A stretch of DNA of 64,000 nt from positions 38,561 to 102,560 of the forward strand of contig JADNRV010000180.1 in the NCBI GenBank assembly GCA_015499995.1. The letters are read 5' to 3'. The notes beneath the pieces were generated by a model that was not told the origin of the DNA, made no database searches, and saw only the letters and a program-made list of their open reading frames with translations. This document shows, piece by piece, positions 48,584 to 58,477 of the stretch. Positions within the stretch are counted from its first letter, which is position 1. Each line of letters starts with the position of its first letter. The position numbers and the translations under genes are program-made. The stretch comes from Flammula alnicola. Its lineage: Eukaryota > Basidiomycota > Agaricomycetes > Agaricales > Strophariaceae.

Positions 48584-48755
48584 TGGAGGAGGAAATTCCT
48601 ATATTGAAAGAGGAGACCGAGGAAGAGAGCGATTGCAGCCGCGAGCAAAAATTCAGACAGGAGGTCAGTGAGTGGCTCAATGGTGAAAAATGTAAAGATT
48701 GAATAGAAACGAGGGTGATAGTGGGTTGAATAAAAGGGTTGAGAGGTGCTGAAAC

Positions 48756-48763
48756 CTTTTATA
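48756..48763 (-). promoter_or_regulatory. TATA-like box TATAAAAG of small-gene copy 3
   Basis: About 175 nt before the start codon, at the same position as in copies 2 and 4. Confidence 0.5.
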
Positions 48764-49208
48764 AGGCGCTTCTTGAACAGGGTCAGAAAAACAATCCAAA
48801 AGTTCGGCCAGACTTTAGGCAGAAAGGCACCCAGATTGCGTAAACACCATCCACAAGTTGCAACCCGCTCGCCTGTAACCAACAGTTGACTTGATCATCA
48901 GTTGAACGTCACTCTCTATGATAAATCGGTCTTCAATTGACGGCCAACAGCGACAATTCTGTCTTTTTTGGTCATAAATCGACACGAGGGTATCTTTATT
49001 CAAACTTCGGGACCTATGGTGCAGCAGATCTAAACACCGCTGCTTTTGTACACTTATTTTCCTAATCTGAATCAATTCTCTAAAGCGTTTTTGAGGACAG
49101 AAACTGGCGGAGTTATAAAATGCGAGCTTGGCCACCTGACGTCATATTGTTTATATATAGAAGGAGTTACTATAGATGGTATATCTAATCTAATCAAACC
49201 CAGAAGTG

Positions 49209-49667
49209 TCAGATCCACCAATGTTGATCGGTAATTCCTGAGAGCCGGCAATGCGTCGGCATAAGAACTGAGTCATTTTCAGGGTAGCTGGCTTCTGGCG
49301 ACATCGGGACACTCATACCCATCGTAATACAGCCCTTTCTTGTGTTCAATGCAACGAAAGCTTTCTTTTCGGAGAAACTGACCTGCAGTCTCGATGACTC
49401 CTTTCTTGATCTTGTGCTGAATCCAAGGCAGAGTTCGAGTTCCAGGTATTTCTTCAATCCACGAGGCATCTCTTCGTCAACAACAATATGGCGAAGGTAT
49501 TTCTCAGCAGCAGCAGGAATCATTGTCTTTTGACTGAACTCGGCCAATTTTGCAGGATTGATTGCCCATGTGTTGGAATGCACAAAAGAATGGAGTTCGG
49601 CACGAATTGCGGGGTCCTCAAGAAGCGACAACGACTTGATGTGCTGCCCAAGTTTCAATTCGGGCAA
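49209..49667 (-). pseudogene. Fragment of a basidiomycete DNA transposase
   Basis: A 152-codon frame from 49667 begins 'MPELKLGQHIKSLSLLEDPA' and contains 'HSNTWAINPAKLAEFSQKTM', which I recognise as the N-terminal region of a transposase-like protein very common in Agaricomycetes. After 'LKKYLELEL' the proper reading continues only by switching frame, and a later stop ends it; the DDE part is missing. It lies between the two tandem small-gene units and may mark how they came to be separated. Confidence 0.6.
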
Positions 49668-49837
49668 GGTGCGTCAGTTTAACCATCTCCGAACCCACTG
49701 GCTGACGAGTCTAGTCCGTTATATTGGGGTTTAGGTTTTTTTTCATGTAGTACTGTAGACTCTATGATATGCACACAAGCTGTTCAATCAAATGTCGAGC
49801 GAAGATTTTTGAGAGACGGCTGTTGGTGGAAGAGGAT

Positions 49838-50380
49838 CTAGGGGGACGATAGAACAGAGACAGTGAAGGGAAGATGGATTTTGGGACAGCTGAAGACTTT
49901 ACAGCCAACAGATTTCACAGCCGTCATGATTTTACGCTAACAGACAATCGTATTGTCAGACAAAACGAAGTGGGAAGGTTTGAATTGTGCTCACCAGGAA
50001 ACCCAATGCATTATTATGGTCCATTGCTTCGCGACTGCCTTCGTCACTGGACAGCGTGTCCAGCTCAAACCTGTCCAAATCAACTACGGGCTGCAAAGTG
50101 GAAAAAGGGAGCTGAATAAAAACGAGGAAGGGGAGGAATATACATACCTCAGATGGGTCATATTTTGTATATGTAAATGGCATAGTAGACCGCAGGATTT
50201 GAGTGTTCTGAAAGAGTGTGAGAGCAGAGAAAACAGAACAGAAGTAGGACGCACTGCGTAGACAATATTTTTAGGTCCAGCGAGCTGCGACGTCTCCGAA
50301 TTTCGACGCGGTGGTGAGGTCATATTGTTGTTGTAGGCTGTTAAACTGAAAGGAGCAAAACTGGATGTGGTAGACGACAT
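49838..50380 (-). CDS. Small four-exon protein of unknown function, family copy 4 (126 aa)
   Basis: Exons 50380-50255, 50207-50148, 50090-49995 and 49936-49838 join in frame, all phase 0. It starts 'MSSTTSSFAPFSLTAYNN', has 'RSTMPFTYTKYDPSE' and 'DLDRFELDTLSSDEGS', and ends 'RKIMTAVKSVGCKVFS' plus a short tail. It is nearest to copy 2, as expected if it is the inverted-repeat partner of 30,120. Every splice site and the stop are preserved. Confidence 0.83.
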
Positions 50381-50552
50381 CGGAGGAGGAAATTCCTATA
50401 TTGAAAGAGGAGACCAAGGAAAAGAGCGATTGCAATGGTGAGAAAAAATTCAGACAAGAGGTCAGTGAGTGACGCAATGGTGAAAAACGCGAAGGTTGAG
50501 TAGAAAGGAGGATGATAGTAGGCTGAATAAAAGGGTTGAGGGGTGCTGAAAC

Positions 50553-50560
50553 CTTTTATA
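50553..50560 (-). promoter_or_regulatory. TATA-like box TATAAAAG of small-gene copy 4
   Basis: About 173 nt before the start codon; same context as in copies 2 and 3. Confidence 0.5.
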
Positions 50561-50939
50561 AGGCGCTTCTTGAACAGGGTCCGAAAACTAACCCAAAAGT
50601 TCGGCCAGACTTTAGTCAGAAAGGTACCCAGATCGAGCAAACACCACCTACAACCTGCTTCCCCGTAACCAACAGTTGACTTGATCATCAGTTGAACGTC
50701 GCTCTTTATGATAAATGGGTAATTAATCGACGGCCAACGGCGACATTTCTGTCTTTTTTTGGTTGTAAATCGACACGAGGGTATTTTTGTTCAAACTTCG
50801 AGACCTAGAAGCAATGCAAAACAAGGAATAGTTATATTTGGTATTGTGTCAACTGAAATTGACATTAGAAACAAAACCGGAACTGGTAGAACCTCTTCAG
50901 AGCCCATGGGTGGTCACAACTGGGGCTCCCGGTTACGGG

Positions 50940-53229
50940 GGTATCCTGGTCTCTGAAATATAGAGGTCAGTCAACAGTTGTTCAACGAATTTAATCAATC
51001 TCCGAAGAGCTACTCACTGTTGTCCTGTCAGTCTAGCTTGTTGGATTCCCATCTCAAACGCTATACATACAACTGCAACACCCTCGGCCAAGGCGAATGG
51101 AAAGAAAGGAGCAATGAAAGCTGTTTTGGAGTCAAGAGAGCAGTGAAACCACCCTTCATCAAGAAATATTCAAAGGACATATGTTTCTTCTGTTACAAAT
51201 CCTGCAGGTACTCAAGAAGGCTCCGTCCATTCACCCTCTTTGCCGCGGCCAGTACACGAGCAGAGTTGCCATTACCCTCTTCTCTGCTAGAAATTTGCAG
51301 AGAGCATCGATTCTGGATCATCGATCAACGTTGGAGGAAGATTCAGCTCCTCCAAACTACGAACCATGCCGGCGCTCGCGAAAGAGATATACTATCAGGG
51401 CCTGTCCGACTCTTTCTGTTCAGATAGCGCCCAGCAGAATATCTCTACTGGGTACCGTCTCGGAAGGAGACCAGCCGCTCATCATCAAGCAACATCGTCC
51501 AAGGAGCACATGTTTCGTCCAATTTCCGAATCGTGCCATGGTTCAAGACAGAGGCGTCGCTTCTGTGCGTCTGCGAACTAATCCACCGTGGTGTATCCCA
51601 GGATAATCTCTTCTCTGTCATATATCCAACCGTCCCATCCCACAGACTTTTTTCGTTGGACGGCATTTGACTCTGCCCTGCAATGTGACAGGGGTCACAG
51701 TCACATTCGAGGAAGCAGAGGCGCCCGAACGTGAGTCATCGACTTGTCCTAGTCATCACAATGAAAACATGACAGATGTGTGCCCCAGCATGACCAGAAA
51801 GGAAGAGTGCATCAAGACCCGAAGACGTGCCCTCCGGGTGGTCTACAACGGCAAGACTTTGAGCCGGAGAAACGAAGGACAACTTGGTGCTGGCGACCAG
51901 TTCTCAACGAAATGGCGCCTCCAGTCACTGCATAACCGAGATACCCTCCAAGATGCGGAAGAACCAGCCTAGCGACAGAAAAGCCAAGAAATGAAAAATG
52001 CAGAGTCGTGTCCAGTAAACGCTCACCTCCAGAACGGTTTTTTCCCCGCCTCAGCCATGTCCTTGTCAAGTCCTTGTCGAATATTGACTGGGAAAATGCA
52101 CCATGACCAGTGCCCACGTTGAAAGACGCGAACCATGAGCAAGCCGCAGTGCTGGGTGTATTTGTATCTTGAAGGCAGAGATGCCGCCCAGGCCATATCA
52201 CGACGGTATCAACTTTTTGGGACAGCGATGAGGTCCTTGTAGCGACCTATGTATGTGACAAGAGAGGCGCACTGCGAGAAAGGAGTTCCCTTTCCGAATG
52301 GCTGCTGATTTTTGTCCAAGAGATACGCCGAAGACAGTAGCGATGGGGCCAAGATCTATTTCTTTCTTCTCCGGGCTGAAATTGCAGGTGGCATATTCAG
52401 TCTGCAAGGGATCTCCTATATTCTCCCGTCTCCAAGCCGACTTGTCAAGAAAGTCTGTCTCTCATCCGCCCACGAAAACCCTCTTGACTGTTCGCAGTTC
52501 AATATCCGACGAGAAAACGAACAAAATGTATAATTGCATTCCTAACCTTCTTCCAAGTTCCAGACGTGGTCTCCATTGCTTGTCCTTCCCTTCAAGTCGC
52601 CACGGACCCTCGATCGACCGTAAGGATAGGTCTTAGAAAGTCCAAAATGTTTTCCGAAGGTAGGTTGTGCTTATCAACCTTTGGTTTCTTGGAGGGCTGA
52701 AATTTGAAAAGGGTCGTCAACAGCCTGAGGGTCTGAGCTTGTGACAGTCGCTTGAACTCGCGGCACACTTCGCAGCTTCAATATCAATATTTCAATATTC
52801 CAATTAAATTTCCAATATTTAATTGCGATCGAAAGGGCGGTCGGCGGTCCTTCCGGCACTCCTTTTTTGTATGTACCCCACCCTTTATTTTCCTCGCTAT
52901 GCATAATCAACCTATTTTTTTGGCTGTCTACTCGCTTACTTTCATGAATCGGAAATATGCACCAAAAGCTTGTCATACCCCACCTGGAACATGTCTCGCA
53001 TGCAACCGCTAGTCATCCTCCCTTCAGCGCTTCAGCTTCAATGCTCTCAATTGCCATCATTCAACTCGTGGATTCTTTTCCAGTACACGGCCAGGACCTG
53101 TGGAGAAATAGGGAGAAATGACACCTGTACCACGAGAAAAACTATGCTACGACAACAGAGAAGAGTCACACATCGAAAATGTTCTTCAAGAAGTGCGATG
53201 CCGTTAAATAAATAAACAGGTCGCATCTG
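50940..53229 (-). repeat. Conserved block of unknown nature (right-arm copy)
   Basis: Inverted copy of 27,301-29,590, including the GC-rich hairpin at its outer end and the AT-rich AATATT run near 52,790. Plus-strand frames at 51,181-51,606 and 51,366-51,581 mirror those of the left arm. No domain recognised. Confidence 0.55.
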
Positions 53230-54866
53230 CAAAGCATTTCCGTTCTGTGCTATCCCAGGAGAAATCAAACTTGACTCAGACTGCGACGCAGATACATGTC
53301 TTATTCCGCAGGCCGTGTATGCTCGGTGAGTGTTCGCCTTACTCGCCATATAAAATCATCGACTGAAAGGACAAGTTTAGCCAGTGCTTCATCACCCAGA
53401 AGAACCGGAAATTTTTTTACTCGCTCGCCCTGACCGGGACAACTGCTCAGTTCTATCAGTTCTATCGGAGCGGAGCCCAGCGCTCGACGACCGCATCATT
53501 GGGTTCGACACCGCCGTCGTTTTGGGAGGACGACCGCGGATATCTAACGACGAGGGACGAGAACGGAAATCCATACAACTATCCGCTACAGTCGTCCTAC
53601 CAGTTATGCCCGTCGAGCCATTCGAGGTCGCGGCACCGTCTGTTGGAACACAAAGAGTGCGGATGGAACAGCGTTGATCGCCAAGGATTCATGAATATCC
53701 AAGGCTCGTTTGTGAAGGGCGGTTTATTCCCCTCATACGTGGTCTCGCCGGTGTTGGCCAGATGGTACAAGTCGAAGAATTTTCCGATGACATGATCTCT
53801 GATCTGCGAGCAACGACCCAGACGGACACCATTTTCGACGTGTTCAGCCAAGACTCTGACCGAGTCCGCTCGTAAAAAGAACCGGCTCCTGTACGCCCTT
53901 CGCGACGCTGTAGCTGGTGGGTCAACGTTTGCTATATTGTCGTCACGGTCTTCTTTTCTGATACAAGTTGCATCCTAAGTCATCAAAATTTATGGAATAA
54001 CGGTATTCTTCATCGCAACATCAGCACAAATAATATTTTGCTTGGGCATAGAGGTGCCGAAGCTGGAAATAGAGCACTGTTCAGTGTTGATCGACCTAGC
54101 CATGGCCCTAGCCTTTGGTCGCCGCGAAGACCCAATGCCTGTTGATTTCAGGATAGTAGGCCCAAATGCTCTGCTAAGCAATTTTGTAGGGAACGCTACC
54201 CTTCCAGTCCGTCATGGTTCTGATGAGTTGCAACTATATCCATAACATGCCGCCCCACCATTATCTTGATGACCTCGAGTCGTTCTCCTACTTATGTCCT
54301 TACCCGGATATGCCTTGGCTACGAGCAACCAGGGATACCATCCACGATTCTCCCTATGGAGATACGGCAATGGGAGGACAATCCCTATATTGCATACCTT
54401 CCTTCTCTTACCACCTGAATGGCGTGTCAGCGAGTACTTCGGGACCGTCTTTCAAGCTCTTCTGAACAACATGCCGCCGGTTTCTCGGGCCAAGGATGTT
54501 ACTGAAATCAGACCTCAAGTTTTCTCCGAACAGCCCCCCAATCGAGGACCTATCGGTCCTCAAACCACAGGCCGCGAGTGATTATAAGACTTTTTGCACT
54601 TCATCGACGATGCGATAGTCGCTCTGGCAGAGGAAAAAGCTGAACGACAAGCCCGAGGCGGAAGCCAAAGCTCGGCCAGTCGTCCTGCGCCTACACTAAT
54701 TGTTGCTCTGCCACCGCTACGTCACTCTGCGTCTGTCAAGAAACATTCGAAACCCAGCAAGCAGAGGCGAGCGAAACAGGCCGGCGACGGAGGCCCGAAA
54801 CCGAAGAGAAATAAGGCAACGCGACGTGCTAAGGATTCTGCGAAGGCCCGCTCTGTATTTCATTAG
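53230..54866 (+). pseudogene. Second truncated FunK1-type kinase, catalytic Asp replaced
   Basis: Inverted partner of 25,240-27,300. Readable pieces: 'LLARPDRDNCSVL', 'EDDRGYLTTRDENGNPY', 'GILHRNISTNNILLG' (HRN where HRD is required; Asn codon at 54,017-54,019), 'FGRREDPMPVDFRI', 'NMPPHHYLDDLES', and the basic tail 'KKHSKPSKQRRAKQAG' up to the stop at 54,866. The pieces lie in different frames. Loss of the catalytic Asp, frameshifts and the missing N-terminal half make this a pseudogene. A further short duplicate of its first segment lies at about 56,375-56,415. Confidence 0.8.
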
Positions 54867-55349
54867 GAGATAAAAGAGGAAGCCATAGCTCAAATTTTCA
54901 TACATATACTCGAGTAGTACTGTAATCACCACCCATCTTTTCGCTGTGGTACCTCAACGCGTCACCATTTGTATTGCACCCAAATTGTACCTATTATTAT
55001 TGTATTTATTTCATGTGATTCACATACGTACTAGCAAGCCATTCTTCATGAATCCATTGGATAGAATCGAGAGGAAGACTACACGCAATCGCTGGAATTG
55101 CATCACAGCCAGTCATTATATCAGGAGAAGAATAGTATTCGCAACCAGGAGGTCAGAGCTTCAGAAGAACGCACAAGCACATACAAAGCACCGTTGTATT
55201 CCACATCTAGTATTGTACAAAGACAAAGGACAAACCGGCGAGAATAGTACGAGGTCGTTAGGATGCGTGATTGGTATCGTGAAACCGTGGCAGTGGATGG
55301 CTGGTATTCCATCATCATAATAAATGTCACATTCGTGCAAGATAAGATC

Positions 55350-56160
55350 TATTGCGTCTTGGTCTTGGGTTCTAAAAAAAAAGAATGAGTACAATCTGGA
55401 TATGCAGGAGATTACAGAACATACCGGTCTTCTGCTGGATAGGCTTCTTCCAAAGACCGAAGTTCTTCGCCAATTCTTCGCTGCCCTTCCAGCAGACAGC
55501 CCAGAAAGTAGCACTGCGCAGACTGCTCTAGCAAGCTCAGGATCGAGAGGCTTGACAGGTTCGCCGAGTGATGCGGCACCGAGGAATCAGGATTCCGGCA
55601 AGGACAGAGTGAAGGTCCGCCCAAAAGGGTTGGGCATGCGTGAGGAGGGCATAGAGAGCTGTGATAGTAGGTGCACACCAAATGTCTGCCATCGTCCAGC
55701 TATAGGCCTGTAGCTCTAGAGGTGTCTGAACAGATAGGGACTTGGGGTTGTTGAAGGAGAATAAATTGGTCATGAAGAATCCTCCATTAGCTACGAGCTA
55801 AAAATCGGTGTCAGTGTTATTCAGAGTCAGAACGCGTCAAGGACGGGATATACCAATGAAGTGACTAGTAGGGTCCATGGCGAAGACGAAATCAAGGGTA
55901 GAGCGTTGGTGGTAACAGCGGGCGGAATGAGGTTGCATAAAAGATAGGCATGGGTAAAACCGTCGAGAATGGCTAACGGTAATTCTGTCTCGGCAGAGGG
56001 TATGGGTAGTCTCTCATGACAGACCAAATAATAGTAGAGTATGGGTACGGGTACCGAAGGAAGGAGTTCAACGATGGCCTGGATAGCTGCATAAAGCCTG
56101 GGGAAAACACCGGACACCATCTGATTCCAAATTATACCGCTGATGGGAGATTGTAGCACT
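55350..56160 (-). pseudogene. 5'-truncated copy of the polytopic membrane protein gene
   Basis: Matches exons 2-4 of 23,731-24,781: 'MVSGVFPRLYAAIQAIVELL' through 'LYALLTHAQPFWADLH', then the frame is lost at 'LAGILIPRC'. Exon 1 is missing. A 39-bp in-frame insertion at about 56,000-56,047 has a 9-bp direct repeat (GTATGGGTA) at its edges, like a transposon excision footprint. No functional product is expected. Confidence 0.8.
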
Positions 56161-56765
56161 GATATTCCCTCTATTAGTATAAAGCATTACAGAGATTTCC
56201 ACAATTTACTGATGCCGGCGCCCGACTCGTCACGCAAGGCTTTTGATATTTGATACGCACAACACAACGGAAGAGACCCATATCAAAATTGAAGCATGGA
56301 GCGGTGAAAGATACACCATTGTCAAGTCTTTCCCTAATAGCGTCTTGGGCAATGGTCCAAACTTCCATGCTGCGCTACCCCAGGGAAAATCAAACTTGAC
56401 TCAGACTGCGACTTGAGGTTCTGTCCAGAGCTCTTATCGAACATCACCCTCTTCCCTTTTGTTCTTTTATTTACACTTTCTGGCGGAATTAGACTATCTA
56501 CGTGTAGCTTCCCATCTACCTATATGTTTTTGTCGGTCCTTTGTCTATTCCTCCTTTTTTCATTGTTCTTGGTCCATGGCTAACCGTACCAGTACCACGA
56601 CTAGATTTGCTGTAACTCCAGCAAGTGGACCAGCGGCTAATGTGGTAAACCGACTCTGCTACTCTAATGACACGATATCGTAGATCTAGGAAATGCCAGA
56701 AACAGTCCATTGACTAGATAGAAATGCCCTTTGAAAAAGAAACCTTAGCAACTCGAATTACACCC
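56161..56765. other. Junction between duplicated membrane-protein remnant and F-box B
   Basis: About 600 bp. It contains a short duplicate of the FunK1 relic's first segment near 56,375-56,415 and otherwise no recognisable feature. In the left half the equivalent junction (12.6-23.7 kb) holds the P450, OYE and GH3 genes. Confidence 0.5.
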
Positions 56766-58020
56766 CTAGGATTCAACGATTTCCAGAGTAGAAAATCTCT
56801 TCTGGGCCATTAATTCTTCTAAGATCGGATAGAAAGGATTCTGTTTCCACGCAAGACTCGAACCATGCAGTTCAATGCGCTCCAAGGCAGGGCAATCCAG
56901 GTTATCGCGGATATAATCACCAAATATATGTGAAGGAATACCTCCTCCGGTCTCGATATCGAGCTTTACTCGAATACACGTCAAGTATTTGAGGGAAGTT
57001 TGCCAGGTATCCGATCTCCAACCTTTCAGCACTGATCCCCCACAGAGCGTAGTACTGAGTTCCTGCAGACTGGGACATGTTCCGAGGAGAGCTTGTGAGT
57101 TGAACCTACTGAAAATGTTCTCGTGAAGGAAAGGTATTGGATCGAGGAATTCCAGAACTTTGATCTGATGGCCGTGGGCTTTCAAGATTTCTTTTGCAGC
57201 CGAATACAGACCACCCAGAATGAGGTTTGTCAAGTTTGGGAGAGAAAATGCTGTAGTCTCCAATATGAAACCGGGGTCGTCGTGTTCGAGTTCAAGCCTC
57301 AAGGTTGTAAGGGAGGCAAATTTGTAGATGATCGGTGTCATGGGTTGGATAAGTGGTCGCGGAGTCGGTTTCCCTGATAACGTGAGATAACGAACATGAG
57401 GAGAATGTTCTAGGACGTCTCCGAGAAAGCCTGCAAATAAATCGAAGGTAGGTGCGTAATAAGGAGCAACTCCCGGGAGCCACCATTCAATCCTCTTCAG
57501 GCTGGGAAAGGTCGGAAATGTCGTTCCCGTTGGCAGTCGAGCGCGTCTGAGGGCACAGCCCCCCGACGGGAGCGTGCATGCTCTGACAAGAGTGTTAACC
57601 ATAGGGCAGCACTGTAGTATGCGGAGAAGAGGGTAAGGGTTGAATGGATCAAAGTCCATAATCAACTGGACTGATCTCGATACGACGGACCCATCGTCCA
57701 TAGCCAAATACGATGTCTGTGCGTCGTTCCAGAGCCGCCAGAAGCTCGTGTGTGTCATGGTGGATGCGCAGACACTCGTATAGGATCTCCGTTGCGATAT
57801 TCTTCCATTCTTTGCATACCAGCACTATGGCTAGTTTGGTATTTAGGGATAGTTGTGTCGAATGGGGCCAATCACGCGCGTGAAGCGCGACAGCTTCAAA
57901 TGGTCGGTATTCCATGTGAGTGTCGTCGGCTTGGCTGGGTTTTAGAGTAGCAAACCGAAATATATGCAGCCTGATCTCCTCAGGAAGAAGTTGGTCGAAG
58001 ATATCTCGGGGCACGGTCAT
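56766..58020 (-). CDS. F-box protein B with leucine-rich-like C-terminus (retained copy; one possible frameshift)
   Basis: Starts at 58020 ('MTVPRDIFDQLLPEEIRLHI', F-box) and reads '..TKLAIVLVCKEWKNIATEI' and 'GYGRWVRRIEIS' to a stop at 57649. The rest, 'DFDPFNPYPLLRILQCCP' to 'STLEIVES' at 56766, lies in the next frame and looks fully coding (about 330 residues with repeated Leu-rich motifs). The join is near 57,655, where one extra base (GG for G) would explain the shift. A 46-nt intron could also restore frame but would remove the conserved 'RWVRRIEI'. Total length would be about 415 residues, normal for this family. Divergent from F-box A' across about 460 bp. The left copy at 11,557 is much more decayed. 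Confidence 0.7.
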
Positions 58021-58477
58021 GATGGGTTGGTTGGTTAGCTCCGAGTTATTACTACTAGTAGCTGATCCGATAGCGATTACTTAGAACGCGTTAGACAAGG
58101 CTAAGTAAATGGATTACTTGAACTAGGAATCGCAGGATACTTACCAAAATCAACTCCTTGCGTGGAGGGTGAATACTGCAGCAGCAGTGTGAATATCTAT
58201 GAGAGAGCGTGTCAGAAGTTTGAGCGCCGTTGCGCAGCGTTGCGCCGAAGTTTGACATAGATAATGATTCAATCTCCGAGAGAATCACGTGGCAAGAAAC
58301 GCGTCGAGTCACAGGAGTGTGGTGTCACCAGGTGTGCCGCAAGTTGAGTCATGTCACGCAGGTTCAAGTTTCAGTTGTGATAGGAGAACTGCTGGCAGTG
58401 GCAGCTGCTGTACTCTGTTTTTGAACCACATTAATTGCAATCGCTCACTAGCTCTACAAAAACTTTAAGCTCTGGTC
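58021..58477. promoter_or_regulatory. Shared upstream region of the right divergent F-box pair
   Basis: 457 bp between two diverging start codons; counterpart of 11,098-11,556. No specific site named. Confidence 0.4.

Larger units (their letters stand above)
47950..56160 (-). repeat. Right arm of the large inverted duplication, with the small-gene unit tandemly doubled
   Basis: In minus orientation it repeats the left-arm units. The small-gene unit occurs twice (47,950-49,040 and 49,800-50,960) with a transposase remnant between them. The unknown block, FunK1 relic and truncated membrane-protein copy follow. Confidence 0.83.

Noticed and set aside
57649..57758. A 46-nt intron in F-box B that would restore the frame
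   Set aside because: Too short for the introns seen here, and it would delete the conserved 'GRWVRRIEI' segment; a one-base shift is simpler.
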